DNA of 64,000 bases, taken from NCBI RefSeq assembly GCF_026745355.1, contig NC_079207.1:12956338-13020337 (forward strand), given 5' to 3'. The translations under genes were made by a program, and so were the position numbers. Position 1 is the stretch's first letter, and every line of letters begins with the position of its first letter. The notes under the pieces were generated by a model. It did not search any database. It had not been told where the DNA came from and was given only the letters and a program-made list of their open reading frames with translations. Source of the DNA: Beta vulgaris subsp. vulgaris (Eukaryota > Streptophyta > Magnoliopsida > Caryophyllales > Amaranthaceae). Below, one piece after another: positions 47,072 to 59,800 of the stretch.

Positions 47072-49330
47072 ATGGAAGGAAATACAGGCAAGAGCATGGA
47101 AGAAAACCATGCCATTGTAGTAAGTGCTGAAACTTTACGTGCGAGTCAAACTTTGAGGCGTTATTCATTAGGCTACAGATTTACTCCTCTTGATCAAGAA
47201 CTCATCCATGGTTATCTTCTTCGCAAAATCAAGGGCTTATCTTTACCCACCAATCTCATGCATGAAGTTGACATTTACCTTCATAATCCTGAATACCTTG
47301 CTGGTACGTACTACGTACTACTAATTTTCCTAAGTTTTGATGAAATAAACTTTGCTTTTATTGTTCTTATTCTTGAATTTTTCTGCCATGATTATAATGT
47401 TATATCTTGTTTAGTTTCAAGAAACTTTGTTTTTGTTGTTATTATTCTTGAATTTAAACATACGTACTACTATTTTTTCTACTACATACTTTTCCTAAGT
47501 TTTAACTTTTAATGAAACTTTGCTTTGTTGATATTATTCTTGAAATTTTCTGCTATGATTATAATTGTTATATTGTTTCTTTTGTAGTATTTAGCATCAA
47601 TGCAACGATAAGAATGTGTGTTAATTTCTTCTTCGGTTTCAAGAAACTTTGATTTTGTTATGATTTATTCTTGAATTTTTTGCCATCATTATAATTATTA
47701 TAAGTTCTACTGTACTGTTAATTGTTATCACGTAAAATGGGATCAATCTTTTTTTTTGGGTATTATTGTTTTCTCGAATTTTTTAGTATATACATTAATA
47801 CAATGATAATCATGTGTTTCAGACTTTCAGTTTCTTCTTTAGTTTCAAGAAAACTATGATAAATACTGTTTTCTTGCTTTGCTTATTCTGAGTCTTTGAT
47901 TATACTTACACATGATGGGATTCTTTTTTAATTATTAGATGTAGTTGTTCTTTTTCTAAAAACTATATTCTATGATATTCTGGATATATATATACCCATT
48001 AGACATACTTCATGTTGACAGATTAATGTAAAATAATTCGTATTTTTAGATTTCTTTGCCTAGTTTGAGCACTGGTTAACCTATTTTCATAGGGTTCTTT
48101 TCAATGAATTATTGGGGTATTGGTTTCTGATTGTTTACTACAAGTGTACCCAGTTGATGAATCATGAATGATGTATGTAACATTAGTGGAATTAAAGTTT
48201 TCTGCATTACTTGTTTACTACTGATATTTCATAAGTAATCAGTTGAACGTATATAACATTAATTTTTTTGGTGCATTGAATATGTAATATTAATTAATAA
48301 GTGGACGACCATCAATTTTGTGTATTATGTAAATCTAATACTCATAGTATATATCTTACTGATAGACTATAATTTATTGCATGTTATAGTAAATTACGAA
48401 CCACAAGGCGATAAAATATGGTATTTCCTTACACCAAGAGTCAAAAGATACAAAAAGGGGAGCCGTCCAAATAGAAGCGCCGAAGATGGATATTGGAAAG
48501 CAACAAGAGTTGAAAAGACTATTAAGACTAATGATGATCAAGAAATTGGATTCAAGAAAACATTGGTTTACTACAGAGGAAATAATGCTTCTGATGGTGT
48601 TAAAACTAACTGGATTATGCATGAATTTAGGATCAATGGTCCTTCCCTGTTAGGTCCTTCTCTCAAGTGGAAAAGAGATATGGTACGCTATCATTCTTTT
48701 TTTCTTCTTATTCTTTACTATTTTTATCGTTCTAACTCTTTTAATACTTTCTACTATTCGATATATAAATAGTGTATATATTATTAAAGAGTGATGTGGG
48801 TATCTAGCTTGTTGAATATTAGGGGAATGTTTTTATGAAGTTCTTTTTATTAAAATTAATATCATGTTTTTCAGATTTTCAAGTAGGTCATATCTAATAT
48901 AATTTTTTAAAAATTGACTTATTATATGTTTTACTATTTTATACGTATAAAAACAATAGTTAGGGTGTACTCTAACATACTAATAAATTTGAAATTATGC
49001 ATTAAGAAAGTTAAAAAGTCAAAATTATATAATCTTGTAAAAGTGAAAGAGTATATGTGACTATTAGTCTATTACTTTGTGAATCTCTCACTTTTCTGTT
49101 TATGATCGATTTCATTCTAATGTTTTCTTTATGCGGGGTGGTAGCTGTTGGACTATGTCCTATGTAGAATCCAACAAAAAAAACAAAAAACTGAGCCAGT
49201 AGAACTTGATGAGGAAGGTAATAACTCGTCTGCTGAAGAGGAAGGAAACAACAGCAACAACGACACCAACGCCAACGCCGACGCCGGCGCCGACGCCGAC
49301 ACCAAAATCGACATCGACCTCAAAAGATGA
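47072..49330 (+). CDS. NAC-domain transcription factor, short and divergent
   Basis: Three exons, 47072-47303, 48390-48682 and 49145-49330, giving 711 bp (236 aa) with consistent phases; the two-intron layout is the usual one for NAC genes. Subdomain A is divergent: L-G-Y-R-F-T-P-L-D-Q-E-L-I-H-G-Y-L where most NACs have L-P-P-G-F-R-F-H-P-T-D-E-E-L. The following regions are recognisable: P-Q-G-D-K-I-W-Y-F-L-T-P-R, the DNA-contact region E-D-G-Y-W-K-A-T, I-G-F-K-K-T-L-V-Y-Y-R-G, T-N-W-I-M-H-E-F-R and Y-V-L-C-R-I. After the NAC domain only about 45 residues remain: Glu/Asn-rich, then N-A-N-A-D-A-G-A-D-A-D, encoded by a GCC-GAC-type simple repeat. Usual NACs have a 100-200 aa activation region, so this may be a weak activator or a regulator of other NACs. 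No membrane helix. Target genes unknown. Confidence 0.9.
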
Positions 49331-50750
49331 TACCAACGCCAAGATGAGATACTAGCTAAGATAGTGAATAGTGATTAGGTTAGTTATACGATAGAAGTAA
49401 GTCTATGCCTTTTTAAGTGGTTTTATTATTAAGTTGATATAAACATACTTTAGTTGACAGTTTAGAAGTAAGCCAACGCCAAATACCTATAATTTCCATG
49501 ACTTGGAATTGGTGATTGTGATAATCAAATTGCACATACTTGCTTGATGCTTCTTCTTCGTCTTGTACATGTAATTGATTGAATTTATTGGCTAATAATG
49601 TGAGTTCTAGTGATATGAAAGAGAATATGATCATGTATGGATTAAAGAGAATTGAATATAGGGTCTGGATTATTGGACTAATGTGTGGGTGGGGGGTTAG
49701 GGGGATTTGATGTTCATATAATATTATTGTCAAAGATAAAAAAGGATAGCAGATATGTACGGGATTGTGGGAATCTTCCCTTTATTGTAAAACTCAAAAA
49801 CTCTATCAACCTTTGTTGACACTTTTGTTGAGTATTGGATTTGCCATATCATACACAAAATTCAATCACTAAACATAATTATGAGGCAATAATTTAAAAT
49901 TATATTCAAGTTTAGTTTAACCTACTCACTCGAAGATCTCTCTTCAATCTTCTCATTTTATAGCCTGCCTCAACATAAATTGAGACATCGTCAATTAATA
50001 ACTTAATTGTAGCCAAACTGTACAGTCGATCGATTTGCAAAAACTTTTTGTTCAAACTTTTCCCAAGTGAGTACTCCATCCATATTAATTATCACAACAT
50101 TATATTTTCCGTATTAGGACAAGGAACCTTGAATACTTTGGTCTCTGCCTGAATTCACTAAAATTCCCTTTATATTTTATGTTTTTATTCTGCCATAACT
50201 AATGAAGGCAAAAAAGACATAGAGTTTTTTTTTTAAAAAACAACTTTGATGTAAATGCTAGATTTTTTTCCCTAAAAAGAAAATTACCGCATTTTCTTCG
50301 CTGAAGTAGTTTCCAGATTTTCGAAACAAAAGAAACATATACAATATCACAGTGATGTTGCAAACGCATCACGTGCAAAATATACTAATATAAGAAATTG
50401 AAGGAAAAAAACAAAGAGTTTATTGTTTAAGAGTTGAGACTTATTAAGGGAAGGGATATGTATAAGAGTGAGAGAGTGGTAAAAGAGGTAATGACATATC
50501 CTTATTAATGTTCATATGAAATTTTTATTCAAGTAATCATGAAAATTATGTTTAGACTACTCATAAAGGAATATAAGAAATTGAAGTGATGAGTATTACA
50601 TCCAGCCCTACTCTAATTGTTTGCTTTATTCTTCTTTAGAGACAAAGTTTCATCTTGATCTTTGACCGCAAGATTATTAACTACAAATAACAAAAGGGTT
50701 TTTAGGTTTTTGTAATTTTGTTGTTTTATTAGTGGCCAAGAGGCAATAAA
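49331..50750. other. Intergenic, no gene recognised
   Basis: 3' flank of the NAC gene, AT-rich. Near 50350-50388 there is a possible isolated Helitron 3' end (GCAAACGCATCACGTGC, then CTAA before T) without a matching TCTCTATTATATAAG start. Confidence 0.4.
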
Positions 50751-52611
50751 AAAAAACAAAGCTTGACATTGAGGAGCTAGACCATTTGAGACAAGAGGGA
50801 TTTCTCAAAACTTCATTTGGCCATATGGGAATTTATCATTCCAAACTGAAATTCACCAGCTAAGTTTAAAGATAACCATATCTTGGATTTCGAAGGCAGA
50901 GCTGATATTGTTGTTGAAAATCCGCTCATTTCTTTCCTTCCACAAAGTCCAAGAAATGACAAAAAAGCTTGCTAACCAGACCTTTTTGAAGAAAGACCCA
51001 TAAGAGCTAACATTCCATTGGAGATAAGCTTCTTTTAGAGATTTGGGAGGGGCCCATGAAACACCCCACAGATTTAACCACCAGCTCTAGAAACGCCAGA
51101 AACAGGACAACGGAGGAGAATGTTCAGTTGATTCCAGCTAGAGATTGCAGTCTGAGAGTGATGATTCCAAGGCGATGAAGGCGGTGGTAAGTGTTGATTT
51201 TTCCAAGAATTGTAGGCACGGTAAAAGTTTCAATTCTTGCCGGCACAAAACCTCGCCAAAGGCCTTTGATGGGTTCAAGGTTGTGAGGGATGGAAGATTT
51301 TGTTATTTCCAGGGTGGCAGATTTCACTGTGAAAACTTCGCACTTTAAAATATCCAGATCATGGAGTTGGGGTTTATTTTGGACCAAGGATACATTTTTG
51401 AGAGATGAAGAATGGAGGCTTTATCTAATGCGTTCGCACCCGCAAAGGCCTAGACCAGCAAGGGCCCACATCGAATTAAGACTATGCCAAAGCTCATTGT
51501 GGCTATAGTGGCATCTGGTCTAAGGAAATCAGAGAAAGCCTTGGAAACGAAAGTTTTAGAAGGCCAAGCCTAATCCATGTGTCGTGCTAAAAAAACGAGC
51601 TCATCCCATTTCCAATTTTTTTTCTAGAATTTGAAGGATAGCATGTTTCTTGTGGATGGGTGATTTTGGATTTGTTTGCATATAATGTACATGGGCCTCC
51701 AGTAGATGGGTTGGTTATATCAGTTATGTTGGCAGTTTGGGAGAAACCATACTTCTCAAGGATGATTTTGCACCATAAAGCATTGGGCTCCTGAAGAAAC
51801 CTCCATCGCTATTTCTTCAAGAAGGCTGAATTTCGATGTTGCAAATTTCAATTCCCAAACCTCCAAGAGATTTGGGGGCTTCAATAATGTTCCAAGCAAC
51901 CAGAGGGATTGATCGCTTTTCAGAATACTAGACCACAGAAACACGCAACAATTTGTTTTATTTTTTCGACAACCACTTTAAGAAAGAGGAAAGATGGACA
52001 TGAAGTATAGTGGTAAACTCGCAAGGGAAGCTTTAATGAGAGTGATGCGACCCCCAATAAACGGGAGTTTGCTTTTCCAAGAAGCGAGCCTTTTTTATAT
52101 TTAGAGAAGAATATGGTTCCAGAGGCTAATTCTTGAAGAGTTGCCCCCTATAGGAAGTCCAAGATAGGTGAAAGGAAGTGAACCTATTTTACATAGGAGA
52201 AATTGAGCTGTTGTTTTTAGCCAGTTTTCTTCAATGTTATCCCTATGATCTAGCTCTTGTGAAAGTTAACATGTAACCCTGATGCAAGATGAGAGAAATA
52301 TAAGCACTTTTTTTATGTTCAAAAGGGCTTCTAGGCTTGGTTTGCAAAATATGATCATATCATCTGCGTATTGAAGATGTGAGACTTTAAATCCCCCCCT
52401 TTTTTTGTTTCAATGCCTTCCCATAATATCATATCAGTTGCTTAGAAGATAACCAGGCTTAAAGCTTCCACACTAGCCAGAAAAGTTTGAATGGTGAAGT
52501 TTGGGAGCCATTTAAGAGCGAGGATAGAGGCAGTGGCTGAGGAGATGCATGATTCGATCCAAGAGATCCAAGTATGGGGGAAAGCCATTTGCTTCATAAC
52601 CATAACACTAA
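50750..52611 (-). pseudogene. Decayed LINE (non-LTR retrotransposon), RT to C-terminal region
   Basis: Minus-strand translation, broken by stops and shifts, gives LINE reverse-transcriptase landmarks in order. Q-M-A-F-P-H-T-W-I lies near 52590, and the catalytic Y-A-D-D at 52359-52370. T-Y-L-G-L-P-I-G-G-N lies near 52160, [17 protein letters not shown] near 52075, and the zf-RVT-type W-T-L-W-K-E-R-N near 50935. The 5' part (endonuclease) would lie within or beyond the N gap. Heavily mutated, so immobile. Confidence 0.8.
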
Positions 52612-53610
52612 NNNNNNNNNNNNNNNNNNNNNNNNNNNNNNNNNNNNNNNNNNNNNNNNNNNNNNNNNNNNNNNNNNNNNNNNNNNNNNNNNNNNNNNNN
52701 NNNNNNNNNNNNNNNNNNNNNNNNNNNNNNNNNNNNNNNNNNNNNNNNNNNNNNNNNNNNNNNNNNNNNNNNNNNNNNNNNNNNNNNNNNNNNNNNNNNN
52801 NNNNNNNNNNNNNNNNNNNNNNNNNNNNNNNNNNNNNNNNNNNNNNNNNNNNNNNNNNNNNNNNNNNNNNNNNNNNNNNNNNNNNNNNNNNNNNNNNNNN
52901 NNNNNNNNNNNNNNNNNNNNNNNNNNNNNNNNNNNNNNNNNNNNNNNNNNNNNNNNNNNNNNNNNNNNNNNNNNNNNNNNNNNNNNNNNNNNNNNNNNNN
53001 NNNNNNNNNNNNNNNNNNNNNNNNNNNNNNNNNNNNNNNNNNNNNNNNNNNNNNNNNNNNNNNNNNNNNNNNNNNNNNNNNNNNNNNNNNNNNNNNNNNN
53101 NNNNNNNNNNNNNNNNNNNNNNNNNNNNNNNNNNNNNNNNNNNNNNNNNNNNNNNNNNNNNNNNNNNNNNNNNNNNNNNNNNNNNNNNNNNNNNNNNNNN
53201 NNNNNNNNNNNNNNNNNNNNNNNNNNNNNNNNNNNNNNNNNNNNNNNNNNNNNNNNNNNNNNNNNNNNNNNNNNNNNNNNNNNNNNNNNNNNNNNNNNNN
53301 NNNNNNNNNNNNNNNNNNNNNNNNNNNNNNNNNNNNNNNNNNNNNNNNNNNNNNNNNNNNNNNNNNNNNNNNNNNNNNNNNNNNNNNNNNNNNNNNNNNN
53401 NNNNNNNNNNNNNNNNNNNNNNNNNNNNNNNNNNNNNNNNNNNNNNNNNNNNNNNNNNNNNNNNNNNNNNNNNNNNNNNNNNNNNNNNNNNNNNNNNNNN
53501 NNNNNNNNNNNNNNNNNNNNNNNNNNNNNNNNNNNNNNNNNNNNNNNNNNNNNNNNNNNNNNNNNNNNNNNNNNNNNNNNNNNNNNNNNNNNNNNNNNNN
53601 NNNNNNNNNN
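52612..53610. other. Assembly gap (N run)
   Basis: About 1 kb of N. The long open frames reported across it are artefacts of N translation. Left flank is LINE, right flank is CACTA-element sequence, so the LINE/CACTA junction is hidden. Confidence 0.99.
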
Positions 53611-54596
53611 CAGCCCTTCTGCTATGTAGGGCTGCGCTTTTTAAAAAAAAGTGCAGCCCTTCCTAAAAAAATTTGAAATAAAAAAGTTCGCGGGCTTCAA
53701 ATATAAAGCAGGATTCGTCAAATATATCCCTCATTCTTCTCTCTCCTCTCTCACGTCCCTCATTATTCCTTTCCTCCTTCTCTCTCATCCTCTCTTCTCT
53801 CTCAAAAACTCCCATAAACATTTGCGACAAAAACCATGAAATGATTTGCACTAAACATGCCGACGGAGTCCGATTGCCTATTGTGATACCTTTTCGGAAG
53901 CGGAACGGGCCAACGAGTCAAACATTATTTTAAGCCATCCGAGTTCGTTTAAGCCTCCAAATAGGCATTTTAAGTTTTTCCGAATTTTTTTTTTCCTTAA
54001 TTATTTTGTTTTATGTATTTAAACATTATTAGGTTAATGTTTGGAGGTAGTTCTTGTATTTTCAGATCTATAATTTTGTATACTTCTCTTTGTTTTGATT
54101 AAATGTTCTTGTATATTCTCTTTGTTTTGATTAATGTTCTTGTATACTTCTCTTTATTTTGATTAATTAATGTTCTTATACTTCTCTTTGTTTTGATTAA
54201 TGTTCTTGTATTTTCATCTTTGTTTTGATTAATGTTCTTGTATTTTCAGATCTATAATTTCTTCTCTTCTGTATATTAGTTTTTGTTCCTTTTTTTCATT
54301 TTCGTTTCGTTCTATTTTTTGTTTTGGGTTTAGTATTTTCATTTTCGTTTCGTTTCTCTTCTGTTTAATTTCAGAAAATGTGAGATTATGAGTAAAAAAA
54401 TGTCGAAAAAATTTTTTTTTTGGTAGGAAGGGCTGCGCTTTTTAGGTAAAAGCGCAACCCTTCTAGCTGAAGGGCTGCGCTTTTTTAGCGCAGCCCTACT
54501 TAAAGAGTGAAGGGCTGCTACTGAAAGGGCTGCTGTCAAAAAGCGCAGCCCTACATGCCTTTTTCAGCGCAACCCTTCTTCATTTTTCCACTAGTG
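53611..54596. mobile_element. CACTA transposon, right end (left end hidden by the gap)
   Basis: The right terminus read on the minus strand is CACTAGTGGAAAAATG (54581-54596). Subterminal repeats AGGGCTGCGCTTTTT and their complements recur at 53611-53665 and 54424-54575, the usual CACTA subterminal array. The interior is non-coding: CT-rich 53725-53810 and a tandem repeat at 54070-54250. Confidence 0.75.
54070..54250. repeat. Tandem repeat of about 32 bp
   Basis: Roughly five copies of a unit containing CTCTTTGTTTTGATTAATG and TTCTTGTAT, with small indels, inside the CACTA element. Confidence 0.85.
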
Positions 54597-55536
54597 TATG
54601 TTCGGATTATATTCGAGTTGAGATTTTTTACAAAAATTGATTTTCGAATTGGATTGGATTGAGTGTAATTGGATCCAAAAATCTAATATAACAGAATAGT
54701 AATATGCATTATACTATGTATCTGGATTTGGGCTTAAGTGATTAACTGATTTCTTTTTTTTTTAAAAAGAGTCTAGTCCATAGCTCAGTAGGTATAGCAA
54801 TTCAACCCTTCACCTAAAATCCTAACAGTACTTAATTCCGCATTTCCTAAATCTATTAGGCTGTAGTTGCGAATTTATTTCATCTAAAATCAAGAATTTT
54901 AAAAAATCGGATTTTCGGGTCGGATCAAATCTAGAGTATGAAACTTCGGATTGAATTGGATCAAATTTAAACTCTAATCGGTTCGGATTCTGATTGAAAA
55001 ATTGAAATTAAAATTTTGTTCTGATCGAATTGGATTAGGCCCTAATCCAAACCCCTTTTAGTGACTTCAATTAATTTGAGCACATCTCATATTCCACTAT
55101 ATATTTATTACTCTTAGGTTTGATCAAATTGAATCGTGTGTCATATTGAGTTTGAGGCCAAATTTCATGATCAGTTTCAAATTGACTTTTTCAGTGAATT
55201 AGTTCCCCTTTTGTCAACTCCAATTTCAAGGGTTTCTGCGCTGCAAATATTTTTCCAATTAACCTTAAGGGAATGCTTGGATTTAGGATAATGGATTAAA
55301 GAGGTAATAAAAGTCAAACCACATTAATAAAGGAAAATGGAGGTGAATTGAGATGGTTGTAAAGGGATAATGTGATTTTGTTGTGATGAAAAAGAAGGGA
55401 AGAAGAAGTTATCACCTCCAAATGAGGGTGACAATTACTCTAGGGGGTGGTGGATAACTATTACCCCATAATAAAAGTAACAATTCTCATATCCATTCCT
55501 TTTTCTTCCTATCATCACTAGTTTATCCCTTTTATC
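54597..55536. other. Intergenic, no gene recognised
   Basis: AT-rich with GGATTGGATT / GATCAAAT-type words. A tRNA-like TAGCTCAGTAGGTA at about 54780 lacks a clear B box and may be a SINE stub. No gene seen. Confidence 0.4.
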
Positions 55537-56339
55537 TGTTAGAACTTGTACAAGGGTGATGAAGATGATTACTATGAATGATGAATCTTCTAGGCGTGTG
55601 TAGACACTTTCCCAAAAGTGATATTCCGATCCTATACGAAGCACGGGTTGCACGGAATTCAATTTCGAGATACAAAGAAGAACAACAAGAGTCACGCTCG
55701 TATGAATCTTGTAAAAATGAGAATAAGTTTTGTGATTTTGTGTTTGATGATCAATGTTCTCAAAGACCTTGAGAGAGAGCTTTTAGAGAATAATAAAAAC
55801 AAGAAAAAATTCTACATTCATCTGTGGTGAAGGCCACATTTATACACGTACAATAGAAACCGTCAAAAACTGCTCAAACACGCACAACGCTACGAAAAAA
55901 CAGGCTCTTGTCGCGAGCCGTGACAGAGCTCGGGAGTCGCGAGCGAGCCTGTCGCGAGTCGCGAGCGAGCCTGTCGCGAGTCGCGAGCGAGCCTGTCGCG
56001 AGTCGCGACGAGCCATCGCGAGTCGCGACGAGCCATCGCGAGTCGCGACGCCTCCAGCTCACTGCCTGCTGCTTGTGCGAGCATGCTATGCTACTGCTTG
56101 TGCGAATTTGTTGTAGCATGCTTGGCTATAACCACCAAGCATAATATGTTTTACATATATTGTTTCAAGTAACATTTTGTACTTGTTTGCGGTTTCTATA
56201 TTACTTCAAAGCTTATTGTTTACTACACCATAAACAATCTACATGCATACTTAACGTAACTTGAACAACGACACCATAACAGTATTCAAGTTATACGTTT
56301 CATGAATTCAATCAACTAAATACTCTAAATTATCCAACA
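55537..56339 (-). repeat. 3' LTR (803 bp)
   Basis: Longer than its partner because of a GC-rich minisatellite at about 55910-56055: a 22-bp unit (GTCGCGAGTCGCGAGCGAGC plus two bases) is present in extra copies, along with a 20-bp unit containing GAGCCATCGCGAGTCGCGAC. Confidence 0.95.
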
Positions 56340-56855
56340 ATCCTCCCCCATTTAGAGTATTCTAAAAGATAATAAGCACTAAACATCATCAAACACAAAC
56401 AATCTCATGCGTAAATGAAAGTGTATAAAACTTGAACTTCATATAGTAAAGTACACATTCCAAGTATCCGTATCCAATTGGTGTCGATAACGATTGAACC
56501 AATTTCAATACATAATGGAAACCCGAAGATACAATACACACAAGATAAACTTACTTAAACTCATTATAAACCGACACATAAAGCCTTGTGTCCATATCTA
56601 TTCATAAGTGTATCAAAGCTATGCCCATTAGCTCCTTGAAGCGGCTAAACTTCACACTTACATAGGTAGATCTCTAAAATACATGCTACTGTGAAAAGCA
56701 TAAACAAGAGACCTATTAAGTTATACAACCTCCTTATACAACAAATTTATAGAACTATAAACTTAGGATGAATAAAAGTTCTAAATACTTGAAGAAATTA
56801 ATCTTATTGAACTTAAGACCCAACGTCATATTGGGCGTTAAGTTAAGATTCCCTC

Positions 56856-59800
56856 ATTCGTGATTCTCGAGGGGCTCCAATCCTAAACCGATTGCCATCC
56901 TCTTTACATTATCTCTAGCCAAGGCCTTTGTAAAACAATCCGCTAGATTATACGTTGTACGTACATAGTCAACAGTGATTACACTATCCTTGATAAGTCC
57001 TTGGATGTAGCTATGCCGCACACCAATGTGTCTTGACTTACCATTATAGACTTGACTATATGCTCTTGCCAAAGCAGCATCGTTATCACAATGAATCGCT
57101 ATGGCGATATCGGTTTTGGCAACAAAGGAATCTCAATCATGAGATTCTTCAACCACTCCGCCTCTTTGCTTGCGGAAGAAAAGCAATGAATTCCGAAGTC
57201 ATGGAGGAATCCGCTATGCAAGTTTGTTTCTTGGAAGCCCAAGATATAGCATCCCCCAAGTAGAAATACCCATCCACTTGTAGAAGAGTGATCCTCTTTA
57301 TTAGAGATCCAACTTGCATCCGAATACCCTTCTAAAACCGAAGGATATCCACTGTAGGTAAACCATAGTCCTTGGTTTTCCTAAATACCTTAAAACCGAC
57401 GAATAGCTTGCCAATGTTGTACACTAGGATTACTAGTATACCTACTAAGTTTGCCTACCGCAAATGCGATATCCGGCCTAGTACTCGTCATAGCATACAT
57501 CAAACATCCAATCACCCTTGAATACTCAAGTTGAGATATTGCACTACCTCATTAGGATAATTTCTCACTAGGGTCCATTGGAGTTGACACAAAAGAGCAA
57601 CCACTAACATCGAATTTCTTAAGAACCTTTTCAATGTAGTGAGATTGAGACAAACTCAATTTACCTTTGCTTCTTTTAATTCTAATTCCTAGAATGACAT
57701 CCGCCTCCCCCAAATCTTTCATTGAGAACTTAGACGATAGAAAAGATTTAGTCCATTCAACTTGGGATAAATCAGTTCCAAAAATTAGCATGTCATCTAC
57801 ATATAAGCAAATCATCACACCATGACCATTGTCATCAAATTTGCTATATACACACTTGTCTGAATTGTTCAATTTGAATCCGTTAGACAACACTACCTCA
57901 TCAAATTTTTGATGCCATTGCTTAGGTGCTTGTTTTAGCCCATACAAAGATCTAATTAGTTGCAAACTTTTTGTTCTTGACCTTTGACAACAAATCCAAC
58001 CGGTTGTCTCATGTAAACCTCCTCATCTAATTCTCCATACAAGAACGCAGTCTTGACATCCATTTGATGGATCACAAGATTATGAATTGCTGCAAGGGCA
58101 ATCAATAATCTTATAGTGGAGATTCGAGCTACAGGTGCATATGTATCGAAATAATCGATACCCGGCTTTTGAGAAAAGCCTTGTGCCACTAACCGGGCTT
58201 TGAACTTGTCAATAGTTCCATCGATTTTCATTTTCTTCTTGAAAATCCATTTGCACCCTATTGGTTTACATTTAGGAGGTAGGTCCGCTAAAACCCATGT
58301 GTTATTCCCCATGATTGAGTCCATTTCATCATCAATAGCTTCTTCCAAAATGAAGCATCTTGAGATTGCATGGCCTCATCATATTAAAGGATCCCCTTCC
58401 ACATTATAGACATATGGAAATTTAGTCAAAACACTATCTCTTGATCCTTCAACCAAATATACATGAAAATCCGGGCCAAAAGATTTCTCTTTCCTAACCC
58501 GTTTACTTCTCCTTGGTTGAGTTGATGTAGATGCAACATTTTCATCTAGAATTTGTTCATCTAACTCTGATCATTAGTTTGATCAATTTTGAATTTCGGT
58601 ACTTGGAGTTATTCTTTGGTCTAGGAACCGATGAATATCTATTTTCATCAAAAATTGCATCTCTTGACTCCACAATAGTGTGAACCGACCAAAAGTCGTT
58701 TTGTTCTATAACATAGAACCTATAGGATTTGCTATGAGCAGCATATCCTATAAAGATGCATTCAACTCCTCTTTCACCTAACTTTTTACGTTTAGGTTCC
58801 GGCACTTTCACTATTGCCCTACATCCCCAAACTCTAATGTAACTTAGATTTGGTTTTCTTTTGTACCATAATTCATAAGGGGTACTTTGTTCTTTTTCAT
58901 AGGAACACGATTCAAGATGTAACAAGCGTTAAAACCGCTTCACCCCAAAAACCATCACTCAAACCCGAGTAGATAACATAGAATTTACCATCTCTTGTAA
59001 AGTTCTATTTTTCTTTCCGCTACACCATTTTGTTGTGGTGTATAAGCCGCGGTTGTTTCATGTATTATTCCTAAAGCTTGGAAATAACTAGGATTATGAA
59101 ATTCACCACCTCTATCGGTTCTAAACCGTTTAACCTTGTCACTTAGTTGCAATTCTACTTCATTTTTATAGATCTCAAATTTTTCTAGGGCTTCATCTTT
59201 AGTAGACAATAATATACATAACAAAATCGTGAATGATCATCAATAAAGTTATATATATTTTTTGTTTCCTAAAGAAGGTGTACTATGAAAATCACAAAGA
59301 TCACTATGTACAAATCAAGCAATTTAGTATCTCTTTCCACATTATTAGGGAAAGAACACCTAGTTATTTTGGTAAGCATGCATGTTCTACACTTCTCAAT
59401 ACTTGGATCAAAAAGAGAATTAAATCATCCTTAGCCATAGAATATAATTTTCTATAATTAACATGACCAAGTCTTAAATGCCAAAGAGAAGAATTATCAT
59501 TAATAACACACACATTGTTCACTAAAGCATTTGAAATGCTGAGTTTAAACATACCATTACATAAATAACCAAGTCCAACAAACAAACCACCCTTAGATAA
59601 TATAAATTTGTCCGACTCAAAACCATTTTAAAACCTATTCGATTCAAGATAGCTCCTGACACTAGATTACGCCTAAGTTCCGGAGCAAATACAACATCTC
59701 TTAACACTAGAGATTTGCCGGAACTAAAGACCAACTCTACTTGTCCTACACCAAGAACTTGAGCTGTAGAGTCATTCCCATGTATAGAACTTCTCCATTG

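Noticed and set aside
50340..50388. Sixth family-A Helitron
   Set aside because: A hairpin-like GCAAACGCATCACGTGC and CTAA are present, but no matching 5' end was found, so only an isolated 3' end can be suspected.
52491..53666. Open frames of 351-391 codons spanning 52491-53666
   Set aside because: They are almost wholly N and thus artefacts of the gap.
54780..54850. tRNA-like TAGCTCAGTAGGTA
   Set aside because: No B box or acceptor pairing; at most a SINE stub.
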